Assembly: GCA_026708185.1 (NCBI GenBank)
Contig: JAPOVK010000017.1
Location: 62,001-126,000 of the forward strand
Length of the DNA: 64,000 nucleotides
Direction: 5' to 3'
From: Gammaproteobacteria bacterium
GTDB lineage: Bacteria > Pseudomonadota > Gammaproteobacteria > Pseudomonadales > Azotimanducaceae
Both the position numbers and the translations under genes were made by a program. Shown one piece after another: positions 1-8,022 of the stretch (its first letter is position 1; the number at the start of each line of letters is the position of its first letter). The notes beneath the pieces were generated by a model. That model did no database searches and was not told the origin of the DNA. It was given only the letters and a program-made list of their open reading frames with translations.

Positions 1-1142
1 CCGGCGACATCTTCGGTCTCCGTGCCGTCGCCCCACCGGCCGAGCACGCCGAGGACGCGACCGAGGGGCTCGACTTTCGCCTCGCAAGCAGCAACGATTT
101 GCGCGTGGCCGACGGGATCGGCGTCAACACTGGGCGCAGATTCGGCCAAGCGAAGCCGGACCCGTTCGACCTCGGTCGCGAGAAGGTCGTGCAGTTCGAT
201 CCGGTGCTCGGGTTTCGATGCGAACCGCTTCGCCGTGCCAACGAGGAGGGCCACGGTGGCGGGATCCTGGCGACGGGTCTGGGCGAGAGTGCGTACCTGG
301 TCCCGCAAGGTGCCCAGAAAACCGTCTGCGTCCTCGATCTGAACGAGATGGCCGCTGCGGTGCGCGATGATCCGTTCGGCGCTGTCGCTAGGTCGGCCGG
401 GCGACGCCCAATAGAGCGAGTAGCGCCGAGAAGGGTTGCTTAGGATGGCGCGTCTGAGCGCTTCGTCCCAGTCACCGGACCAGCCGCAAACGATGAGGCC
501 GTGCTCTTCGAGGATGCGCTTGAGAAGTGCGTTGTACTCGGTGGGATACGACTCGAGCTCCGCAGTCGTGTTGCGGATGCGAGCGTCCTTGTAGTCGCCG
601 TGTAGCTTGACGAGATAGCAGGCAGTGTGGGCGAATGGCTCGGCGCCGTCGAGTGCGTCGACCGAGTCGATGACCGTGGGCTCGACGTCGCGCTCGCGCA
701 AGGCGGTCTCGATGAGACGGTCAATGTTGGTCGTGACGATTACGCGGACGAATCCCTCGCGGACGAGGTCGGCAATTGCCCGGTGCGCTGCGGTTGGGGC
801 ATTGCGGCCGTCGCGGACGTCGTCGTTGGTCGGTTCGATGTAAGCTTGCAGGATGGCTCGACGATCGTCCGGTGATGGACCAAGTGCGGCGACGAGGTCC
901 GAGTAATCAGGTTCTCGGTCGAACGCCTGGCGGTACCAATCGGCCCAGTCTGCGTGGTCGGTCTCGCCCCGAAGGGCAGCTACGCGGCGGACCAGATCGA
1001 GGGTGATGTCCCAGCCAGTCGGGATGCCGGCGGCGCTCGAAAGGCCCGAGCCAACTAGCAGGGCGTAGACCCCAGGACTTCCGTAGACCGAGAAGGCGAG
1101 CATGGCCGAAGGATCGGCGGCGGGAGACGTCTGGGTGGCCAT
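1..1142 (-). CDS. SIR2-like NAD-binding/NADase protein, 3' end cut by window edge
   Basis: Reading back from an ATG at 1142 gives 380 codons without a stop to the left edge, so the C-terminus is missing. The N-terminal half is a SIR2 fold: nucleotide-binding GSGLSSAAGIPT (about residues 31-42), TTNID (137-141), the catalytic-type LHGD (180-183, His181) and CGWSGDWDEAL (219-229). In this family such proteins hydrolyse NAD+ or bind ADP-ribose; many phage-defence SIR2 proteins kill infected cells by NAD+ depletion. No zinc-finger cysteines of a deacetylase sirtuin are seen, which favours the defence type (inference). It is the last visible gene of the minus-strand operon that starts at 9859, but a 438-base gap separates it from the nuclease gene, so it may have its own promoter. 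The fold is clear; the exact role is inferred from the neighbours. Confidence 0.85.
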   Translation of the reverse strand, partial: MATQTSPAADPSAMLAFSVYGSPGVYALLVGSGLSSAAGIPTGWDITLDLVRRVAALRGETDHADWADWYRQAFDREPDYSDLVAALGPSPDDRRAILQAYIEPTNDDVRDGRNAPTAAHRAIADLVREGFVRVIVTTNIDRLIETALRERDVEPTVIDSVDALDGAEPFAHTACYLVKLHGDYKDARIRNTTAELESYPTEYNALLKRILEEHGLIVCGWSGDWDEALRRAILSNPSRRYSLYWASPGRPSDSAERIIAHRSGHLVQIEDADGFLGTLRDQVRTLAQTRRQDPATVALLVGTAKRFASKPEHRIELHDLLATEVERVRLRLAESAPSVDADPVGHAQIVAACEAKVEPLGRVLGVLGRWGDGTETEDVA

Positions 1143-1580
1143 AGGTGTGGATTCGCGGACTGCGTTGTGTAGGCGCGCATCGTAGCGTTTGCCGCACAGA
1201 TGTGAAGCCGAAACGCGGTGGCCGAGTTGACGCGTTGGCCGATTTGCCTGGTTGGTGCGCTTAGAAGGTAGGGTCGCGGAGGTGCAGTTGGCGTGGCCTA
1301 CGACTAGGAGGCGAGCCGAGACTGCCGGGGGCGACCCCAGAGGGCGGACTTACGCACGGTGGTTAGTCGCAAAGGTGCCGCGGAGAGAGCCCGGCATCGC
1401 CGCACGCCATGGATGCAGAGGCCCACGATGGGCAGATCGCCAGAGGACAAAGGGGCCCGAAGGCCGTCCGGCCGACTGCGGGAACCACAGGGATCCTCGA
1501 CCGCAAGGTCGTCCGGCCTTGCGTCCCCGTGGGCAGTTTGAAGTTGCACTGGCCGTCAGCCATCGGCTGTCGTGCGAACT
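1143..1580. other. 438-base gap inside the defence operon
   Basis: No reading frame here has convincing protein character; the ORFs on both strands are rich in Arg/Pro/Ser, as expected from high-GC noise. The stretch separates the PLD nuclease gene from the SIR2 gene, whereas the upstream genes overlap or are nearly contiguous. It may hold a second promoter or a decayed gene; I see no clear motif. Confidence 0.5.
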
Positions 1581-2660
1581 TCAGTTGAGGCCAACGAGGC
1601 GTGTTGTTGCGCCGACCCCGAGCCTGAACATGCTGCGGGCATTTTGCGAGGCGCGCGCCCAGGCGTGAGCGAGATCGGAGTTCAGCGGCGTCACGACGAT
1701 CTCGAACGGCGCATTGGGCAGTCGGCGAAACATGACGACCGAGTTGGAGTAGTCTGGCCCGCCTTGGGCCTGCGTGGGAAGGTTGAGTCTCTCCATCCCG
1801 TTGCTGCCATGCCAAGTGAGCGGCCTGTCGGCCCAGACTCTTGAACCGATGCGCAGGAGTGGACAACCGATGTCGGCATGGGGAACGGTGTATTGGCTGA
1901 AGGTCAGCCCAAAGAATCGATGGCCGCGCCGTGGGAGTTCGAGTTGGTTTCCCGACCCGCCCTGCAGCTTCTCGACTTGGACCCACATCTCGTCGAAGGC
2001 GGCCAAGTTGACGTGGCCACCTACAACGGCGTCACGGAAAAGAGGCAGCGCGCCGGTGGCAGGCGTGAAAGGGACAACGGGTTGGCCGTCGTGCGGGGCA
2101 TTGGTCGGCGGCGGTTGCGAACTGCGGAGGTTGCCGTAGGCGCTGAGCAAGTGGGCCGTAAGTGGATCCGTGTCAGCGCTCAGGCGAGAGAACACTGTAT
2201 CAACTTCGGCCGACGGGGCGCTGTGTTGGACCCAGCCTGCTTCGACGTTACTGGTGAGCCCCCGGCCGGTGAGGTTTGCCGAGGCGACCAGGACGCCGGA
2301 CGTCTGATCGCCGACATGGAAGGCGTAGACCTTGGGGTGGAACGCTCGCGCCGGCACAGTGGTTCCCGCGGCGATTTCGCTGGCGCCCGCCACGCGTACC
2401 GACGAGTGCCCAAGGGAGAGCCAGTGGTCGAGAGCCTGAGGCTCCGTGATGCCATAGTCAAAGGACGTGATCAAGGTCTTGGGCATTGCCGCGAACGCTA
2501 CAGGGCCGACCGACTCCGCTACCGAGTCGAGCAGCATCTTGGACCCGGAGACGGTGGTGTACGCAGCGGCCACTTTGATTTCGGCAACGCCTTGGGCGGT
2601 GAGATCCGCGATCGCGTTGCGGATCTTCGCCGGGTGCGTTTGGTTCTGGACTATGAGCAA
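1581..2660 (-). CDS. PLD-fold nuclease, NgoFVII/restriction-endonuclease-like
   Basis: This 359-residue protein carries a phospholipase-D-type motif near residue 108: HPK (His108, Lys110), then SANLT (Ser127, Asn129) and a conserved Glu near 140. That H-x-K...S-x-N...E order is typical of single-HKD nucleases such as NgoFVII and BfiI, which act as dimers and need no metal. The N-terminal ~100 residues read like the alternating strands of the PLD fold; the C-terminal ~200 residues match nothing I know and could be a DNA-recognition region. The gene lies 47 bases downstream of the third methyltransferase gene on the same strand, which suggests it is the cleaving partner of the modification genes. 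Start is the ATG at 2660. Fold confident; restriction role inferred from context. DISARM DrmC is also a PLD protein and is an alternative comparison. Confidence 0.8.
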   Translation of the reverse strand: MLIVQNQTHPAKIRNAIADLTAQGVAEIKVAAAYTTVSGSKMLLDSVAESVGPVAFAAMPKTLITSFDYGITEPQALDHWLSLGHSSVRVAGASEIAAGTTVPARAFHPKVYAFHVGDQTSGVLVASANLTGRGLTSNVEAGWVQHSAPSAEVDTVFSRLSADTDPLTAHLLSAYGNLRSSQPPPTNAPHDGQPVVPFTPATGALPLFRDAVVGGHVNLAAFDEMWVQVEKLQGGSGNQLELPRRGHRFFGLTFSQYTVPHADIGCPLLRIGSRVWADRPLTWHGSNGMERLNLPTQAQGGPDYSNSVVMFRRLPNAPFEIVVTPLNSDLAHAWARASQNARSMFRLGVGATTRLVGLN

Positions 2661-2707
2661 GGTCGTGGCTCGCGAAACGGAAGGCTAGGGCCAAGGCAGT
2701 GTATACG

Positions 2708-5700
2708 TCAGGACGCCACAGGCGGACCGGTGCCCAGCAGGGCGCTGCAGAGGCGGTCGAGGTCTCGGAACGCGTCCGTTCGGGCGAGAAGCGACCTCAT
2801 TCGGCGACGACGCACGGCGAGGGCCTTACGCGGATCGGCGAGGTAGGCATCCTCGGAGCATTTGGCGGCAGCGACGGCGGCGAGCTCGCGGGCGCGCGCG
2901 GCGATGGTCGTGTGATTGGAGTCGTCGGGATCGTAGGGGGGCATGAGCCGGTAGGGAAGCGCGTGGATATGGCGGGGTCCGAAGTCTCCGCGAGGGTTGA
3001 AGGGAAGGATGGCTTCGGTCAACGCGGTGCTGTTCAGCACGCCGGCGGTGAACCACGCGTGGTCGTCGTCCGCGACGACTTGCCAGTACAGGGTCTGGTC
3101 GACGATCAGGTGCTGTGCTTCGGAGACGGGAAGGCAGGCAGCGCATATGAACTTCCCGCCGGCGCCAGCGACGACTAGCGAACCGCTGGAACCGAAGCGC
3201 TGCTTGGTGAGTTTCCCGCGAACGTCGATTCGCTTTTCCAAAGGGTGGCCAGCGCCTACCGTGGCGAGCCGCGCGTTGATCCCCGCGAAGCGGCGGGCGG
3301 TGCGGGTATAGCCCATGTTGCGGACTTGGCGGGGCTCGTAGATTCGCCATTCGCCGGAGTCGTCTCGGAAGGCGGGAATGGCCACCGGCGGTAGTCGGGG
3401 GCCGAACGAGAAGGGGAGGAGGTTTTCCGACAGGGCCAGGCGGTGGATGAAGCGTGGAGCAACGTATCCCGGAAATCGGGAACCGGCGAGTTGTTTCGCT
3501 TGCTTGACGGTGAATCCCCATTCGGTGTCGCGCTCCGGGGTGTCAACGCGGTGCTCTGCGCCGGACGCGTCGAGAAGCTCGATGCAAACGGCAGTGCGAG
3601 GCATGATGTCGGCGCCCTGCTGCGATACCGGGGCGGATGCTGCCGTGACCGCGGGGAGGCCGGCCGCCTCGAGTGTCCACGCCGTTCTCGAATCGCCGAT
3701 CTCGCGAAGAGCGAAATCGGCGTGCTCCAGGCCGTTCACTGTGGCGAGCGCGCCGCCCGTTGCCGGTTGGTCGGCGTCGGTGCGGCTCGCGACCCGTCGA
3801 CCGACCAGGGCGGCACCGGGATACTTGAACGTCCCCGAGGCAACTTGCCAGACATCGGACAGGGCAAGCGGGACGGGGCGTGCGCAATGCAGGTACTCTC
3901 GTTGCCGGAACCGTTCGTGATGGTGGCCATTGAGAACGGTTCCAGGTACTAGGCACGCAATGGCGGCGTCAGGTCGTAGGTAGCGGTCGACGCCATGCAG
4001 GAGATGCATGGTGGCGAGTTCGAGGTGGAGGAACGACTGCCCCGCGGGCATGACGCCGTATTGCTGAGCGCGGCGTGTCAACACATCGCGGTAGGGGTTG
4101 TCGGCAAGAGCGCTCATGGCGAGCCACGGCGGGTTGGAGACGAGCCCGTTGAACTGCCCCGCGAGCAGGCCGGGACGATAGGTGTTGCGTAGGATGAAGG
4201 CCCAGATCCCGTTTCGGCCGGAATCCGCCAGCGTTCGCATGCGAACCGCAAGGTCCAGAAACGCGACCGCGATCGCGCCGAGAAGGTCTTCCGAAACCGT
4301 GGCAGCTGTGGCGGAAGCTGTGTGGTCGACGACGGCGAAGGAGTCCGCGAGCGTCGGCAGCGGCGCGTTCGTGTCGCACGCTTCGTCGTAGGCCCAGTCG
4401 ACTAGTCGGTCGAACAGTTCGCGGCAGTCGGGGCGTAAGACCTGTGACGGCAGGGTCACGGTCTCGCCGTCCAGCTCGATGTCGACGGCGGCGAGGTCTG
4501 CGAGGCTGGAGGGGACCGAAACCGGGGTCACGGCGTACAGCGAGTCCGCATGGTAGACGGGAATGGTGACAGGCTCGGAAGCCGCGTTGATTTCATCGGC
4601 AAGGGCGATGATCCAAGTCGTCTTGGCGAGCGCGACCGCCATGGGATCGATGTCGAAGCCGGTCACGACGTTGTGGAACGCGTCAATGTCGCTGTAGCCG
4701 TACCGTGCTCTGGCGGCACGGAGGGTCTCGGCGAGGATGGCGCCGGAGCCGCAGCAAATGTCCACGATTTCCGGCGGCTGTCCTTCCGGAAGATCCGCCA
4801 GGCACCGGACGGCGAGCAGCCGCGCGAGCCAGGCAGGGGTCCACTCCTGGCCGAGGAGCTTGCGTCGTCCGCGGCTGGCCACCTGGGCCATCAGCCGGCC
4901 GAACAGGTCCTCGGCGATCGGAACGCCGAAGTCGTAGGCGTAGAGGTCGCGTTGAATGTCCGCGGCGATGGGGAGAAGCGCGGCGAGGTGGGGAGCCCTT
5001 GCGAGCCATCCGAAGTAGTCGTGCTCGACGAAGTTGTTGATTCGGTAGCGGTCGCGGAAAAAGGAGCCGTCGACGATGGAACCGAGTTCGTCGTTGTCGC
5101 TTGCGATCGCCAGGCGGTTCAGTGCGTTTGCGGTCAAAAGCCGCGCCATGATGTTGAGGTAGATCTCGTCTACGTACGGCTCGACGCGGAAGGGCGCGTC
5201 GAGGCCCTCTAGGTGGTCCACGAACTTGGCCCAGAGTTCGGTTGCCAAGGCGATGGAGGGGTCGGTTGCGCGCACGGCTTCCACCAGGTTCGCAAGGGCT
5301 CCGGCCGTGCGGCGGTACGTCGGACTCTCAAGGCCGAGGTCCATGGCGAGATGATGGGCGGCGAGCGGATGGGACCGTTGGCGGGCCAAATGGCGCGTGA
5401 GGAACAGAGCGAGGCGTTGTGCCTCTGCGTCGTCGAAGGCCGAAGGACGGAACGTCTCCAACTCGGTGAGTTCGATGTCGCTGGGCGCGCAGGTCTCGGG
5501 CGTGCTGCCGTGGGTGAGGGCAGCGTCGTAGACGATCCACTCGACCGTGTCGGAGAGGACGCCTCGTATGTGGGAGATGGGTACACCTCGGCGAAGGAGG
5601 CCGGAGACGTGCTCTTTGACTTGGCCGTAGCCGGTGTTGCGCTTCGTGATGTCGCGAAGGTCGGCCTCGTATTCGATGGATGTGGAACCGACGAGGTTGT

Positions 5701-5923
5701 CGATGAATCGGCTGCTATTGGTTTCGGCGTCGGCACGTATTGTGGTGTGCGCTTCGGCACCCTCGGAGTAGTGGTTGATCCAGCGTTGGTCGTCGGCGCC
5801 CGGGAACATCCGTCGAAGGCGCGACTGGAACTCGCCCCGCAGGACGGCCTCGGGAACGCCCTGTTCCCGCAAGGTCGAGCATCGGATCATTGTCTCGAGG
5901 ACTTCGGGAATGGCAGCGCTCAC
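2708..5923 (-). CDS. Large N6-adenine DNA methyltransferase, possible N-terminal nuclease domain
   Basis: 1071 residues. The catalytic domain has motif I as DICCGSGAILAETL (about residues 387-400) and the adenine-methylase motif IV NPPW (about 595-598), the order of type IIG and type I adenine methylases that put a methyl group on N6 of adenine in DNA. The C-terminal third is likely the target-recognition region. The first ~370 residues are unusual: the segment near 84-133 holds acidic residues (Glu84, Glu86, Asp91), GYGQVKEH with Lys103, and GVLSDTVEWIVYD, which could be a PD-(D/E)XK-type (QxK) nuclease core; that is an inference. The start ATG overlaps the stop of the upstream methylase gene by 4 bases, so translation is probably coupled. 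Methylase assignment is firm; nuclease is speculative. Confidence 0.85.
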   Translation of the reverse strand: MSAAIPEVLETMIRCSTLREQGVPEAVLRGEFQSRLRRMFPGADDQRWINHYSEGAEAHTTIRADAETNSSRFIDNLVGSTSIEYEADLRDITKRNTGYGQVKEHVSGLLRRGVPISHIRGVLSDTVEWIVYDAALTHGSTPETCAPSDIELTELETFRPSAFDDAEAQRLALFLTRHLARQRSHPLAAHHLAMDLGLESPTYRRTAGALANLVEAVRATDPSIALATELWAKFVDHLEGLDAPFRVEPYVDEIYLNIMARLLTANALNRLAIASDNDELGSIVDGSFFRDRYRINNFVEHDYFGWLARAPHLAALLPIAADIQRDLYAYDFGVPIAEDLFGRLMAQVASRGRRKLLGQEWTPAWLARLLAVRCLADLPEGQPPEIVDICCGSGAILAETLRAARARYGYSDIDAFHNVVTGFDIDPMAVALAKTTWIIALADEINAASEPVTIPVYHADSLYAVTPVSVPSSLADLAAVDIELDGETVTLPSQVLRPDCRELFDRLVDWAYDEACDTNAPLPTLADSFAVVDHTASATAATVSEDLLGAIAVAFLDLAVRMRTLADSGRNGIWAFILRNTYRPGLLAGQFNGLVSNPPWLAMSALADNPYRDVLTRRAQQYGVMPAGQSFLHLELATMHLLHGVDRYLRPDAAIACLVPGTVLNGHHHERFRQREYLHCARPVPLALSDVWQVASGTFKYPGAALVGRRVASRTDADQPATGGALATVNGLEHADFALREIGDSRTAWTLEAAGLPAVTAASAPVSQQGADIMPRTAVCIELLDASGAEHRVDTPERDTEWGFTVKQAKQLAGSRFPGYVAPRFIHRLALSENLLPFSFGPRLPPVAIPAFRDDSGEWRIYEPRQVRNMGYTRTARRFAGINARLATVGAGHPLEKRIDVRGKLTKQRFGSSGSLVVAGAGGKFICAACLPVSEAQHLIVDQTLYWQVVADDDHAWFTAGVLNSTALTEAILPFNPRGDFGPRHIHALPYRLMPPYDPDDSNHTTIAARARELAAVAAAKCSEDAYLADPRKALAVRRRRMRSLLARTDAFRDLDRLCSALLGTGPPVAS

Positions 5924-8022
5924 CGCGACCCCCGGCGCGCCTTGCGTAGTTGAGCGGCGCGCTCAAGCAAAGCGGTAGCGACGGTGTCGATGTAGGACGG
6001 TGAGATCGAGGCGGGAAGCATGGCGCCGAGCACGACGCGATCGACGAGAGCCCGGGACGAACTTCCGCGCTCGCGAGCGACGGACTGGAGTTTCGCGATG
6101 GTCGGGCCGTTGAACGACGGTAGAGGGAGTCTGCTGAGATGCGATGCCTCAAGCTTCAGGGCACCGCCACCGAGGCGCGTGCCGCCGGCCTCCATGAGGG
6201 CTACGCACCATGCGCTGTTGAAGAGCATCGCCAAGACGTCGGCAGTGAATCGAGGGTCGTCGGACCAGAGCGACGAGAAGTTGGCGTCGATCAATAGCTT
6301 CGGATCGGTGTTCACGTAGGTCCGAGGCAGCCCGTAGTTGACTCGGGGCACGAAGGCGTCAGGCATGTGGCGCGGGGCGAAGGCGGGGAGCATGTACCAG
6401 AAACGCGGCGTTGCATTCGCTCGGGCGGGTCGGATGTTCGTACGAACTGCAGATAGGGCGGAAACGGTCCTGCCATTCAGAGGGCCGGGCAGGGATGTGC
6501 ACGCAGCCGACCGAACATGCTCCGCCAAGCCTTCGGGCATCTCGCCGGGCGTTTGCTCGCCCATGCGTTGGTAAATTGTCCGGGCAGCGTTTACGGCTGG
6601 CATGTCTTCAGGCAGAACCCAGTGCCGAAGGTCGAGTACATGGGTACGGATGTGGTGCGAGCGCGGTGCAGCTAGTTCGGCTTGGCGATGGAGGACGGGC
6701 TTGAGTGCGATGGTCGGAACGGAGACAACCCGCGAGTCGAACACAGCGTGCGTAGTGACGTCGGAAGCCTCGCCAGACGGCTCGGAGATTGCGTCAACGT
6801 AGAAGAACCGGTTGCACCCCGTCCTGAGGCCCTGCCCGGTGTGGATTCCGAGGTCGTTCGCGGAGCGGAAGGAGTTTGGATGGAGCTTGGGAGGCATGAG
6901 ATCACGAAGGGTCTCCGGAATGTGCCCGAGGGCGGGCCGATGAGATGGCTGGTTGACCGTTCTGACTGGACGCGAGGATGGCTCGAGTGTCGTCAGCCAA
7001 GCGGGAACTCGGGGGGCGGCTCGCAGCGACGCCCATTCGTCTTGTGCGTCGAACTTCCGGGCTGCTATTCCGGCGGGCGGGCTGTCGGTCCGATGCGCGA
7101 GGGCCCAAGAGGCGAACGCCGCTTCGGGTGCGTCGCATGGGAACGCGCGACCGATCGATGAAATGTCGGACTCCGCTTCGGCATGGATCTGGAACCAGGC
7201 TCCCGGCGACCACGCGGTTCTGTCGCGCAAGGGTACGCCCGTCGCGTCCGCATGAAGGCGCCGGGCAACGACGAGGTGCGTGCCGACGAGGGCATCGGGA
7301 AACCAACCGCCGTGCGAGTCTTCGACGACGACCTCGACGCGGAACGCACGGAGCAAGAGGTAGCGAACAACGTCGGCGTAGCTACGGGACCGCCAGGTCG
7401 CGGGGATCACGAGCGCCAAACGTCCGCCGGGCCGAACAAACAGGGCACAGAGGAGGCACGACGGAATGGAGAGATCGGCGAGCCCCGAATAGCCGTCGGC
7501 AAGAGTGGTCCAGATTGTGCGGGCAGCGCCGTCGAGGCGTTGCGAGGCGATTCGCGCGACACCGCGACGGACGGCGTCGGTGCGGCCGCGCATGGATTGA
7601 TAGCGGACGTACGGGGGATTGGCGATGACAAGGTCGTATTGGGTCTCGCTTCGTGCGTGGGTGGCGGGGTCGAAGGCGTCGGAGCGGAGAATCCGGATGT
7701 CAGGGCCGTTGCCCCGGACGAGGTGGTTCAGGCGACGTTGGCAGAGTCGAGCGGCCTTGTCGTCGATCTCGATCGCATGGAGCTGGCGAATCGAGTTGCC
7801 GCGAAGCGTCGACGCGTCGTAGACGGCGTCGAGGAGGTCTCCCGTTCCGGCCATCGGATCGAGGACGCGTTCGGTGTCCGCCCGGTTGGCGAGGTGCGCC
7901 AGCACTGCACTGACTTTACGGCCAGTGAAGAATTGGCCTAAGGCCTTGCGACGGTCTTGCGGCAGCGCCTTCTCGAACGCCCGGGATTCGGCGCGCAGTC
8001 CTGCGATGCCGTCATCGGGCAC
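5920..8022 (-). CDS. N6-adenine DNA methyltransferase, TaqI/Eco57I-like
   Basis: 700 residues. The N-terminus has LGQFFTG (28-34), usual just before the SAM-binding core of type I/IIG adenine methylases, then motif I VLDPMAGTGD (53-62) and motif IV NPPYVRYQ (135-142). The region after residue ~330 would be the target-recognition domain, as in M.TaqI and Eco57I-type enzymes. No helicase or separate nuclease domain is visible, so by itself it modifies DNA. It overlaps the upstream methylase gene by 11 bases and the downstream one by 4, so the three are one transcriptional unit. Three methylases with different catalytic motifs in a row is odd for a plain restriction-modification system; they may methylate different sites or act as inactive recognition subunits. 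Motifs look intact. Confidence 0.88.
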   Translation of the reverse strand: MPDDGIAGLRAESRAFEKALPQDRRKALGQFFTGRKVSAVLAHLANRADTERVLDPMAGTGDLLDAVYDASTLRGNSIRQLHAIEIDDKAARLCQRRLNHLVRGNGPDIRILRSDAFDPATHARSETQYDLVIANPPYVRYQSMRGRTDAVRRGVARIASQRLDGAARTIWTTLADGYSGLADLSIPSCLLCALFVRPGGRLALVIPATWRSRSYADVVRYLLLRAFRVEVVVEDSHGGWFPDALVGTHLVVARRLHADATGVPLRDRTAWSPGAWFQIHAEAESDISSIGRAFPCDAPEAAFASWALAHRTDSPPAGIAARKFDAQDEWASLRAAPRVPAWLTTLEPSSRPVRTVNQPSHRPALGHIPETLRDLMPPKLHPNSFRSANDLGIHTGQGLRTGCNRFFYVDAISEPSGEASDVTTHAVFDSRVVSVPTIALKPVLHRQAELAAPRSHHIRTHVLDLRHWVLPEDMPAVNAARTIYQRMGEQTPGEMPEGLAEHVRSAACTSLPGPLNGRTVSALSAVRTNIRPARANATPRFWYMLPAFAPRHMPDAFVPRVNYGLPRTYVNTDPKLLIDANFSSLWSDDPRFTADVLAMLFNSAWCVALMEAGGTRLGGGALKLEASHLSRLPLPSFNGPTIAKLQSVARERGSSSRALVDRVVLGAMLPASISPSYIDTVATALLERAAQLRKARRGSR

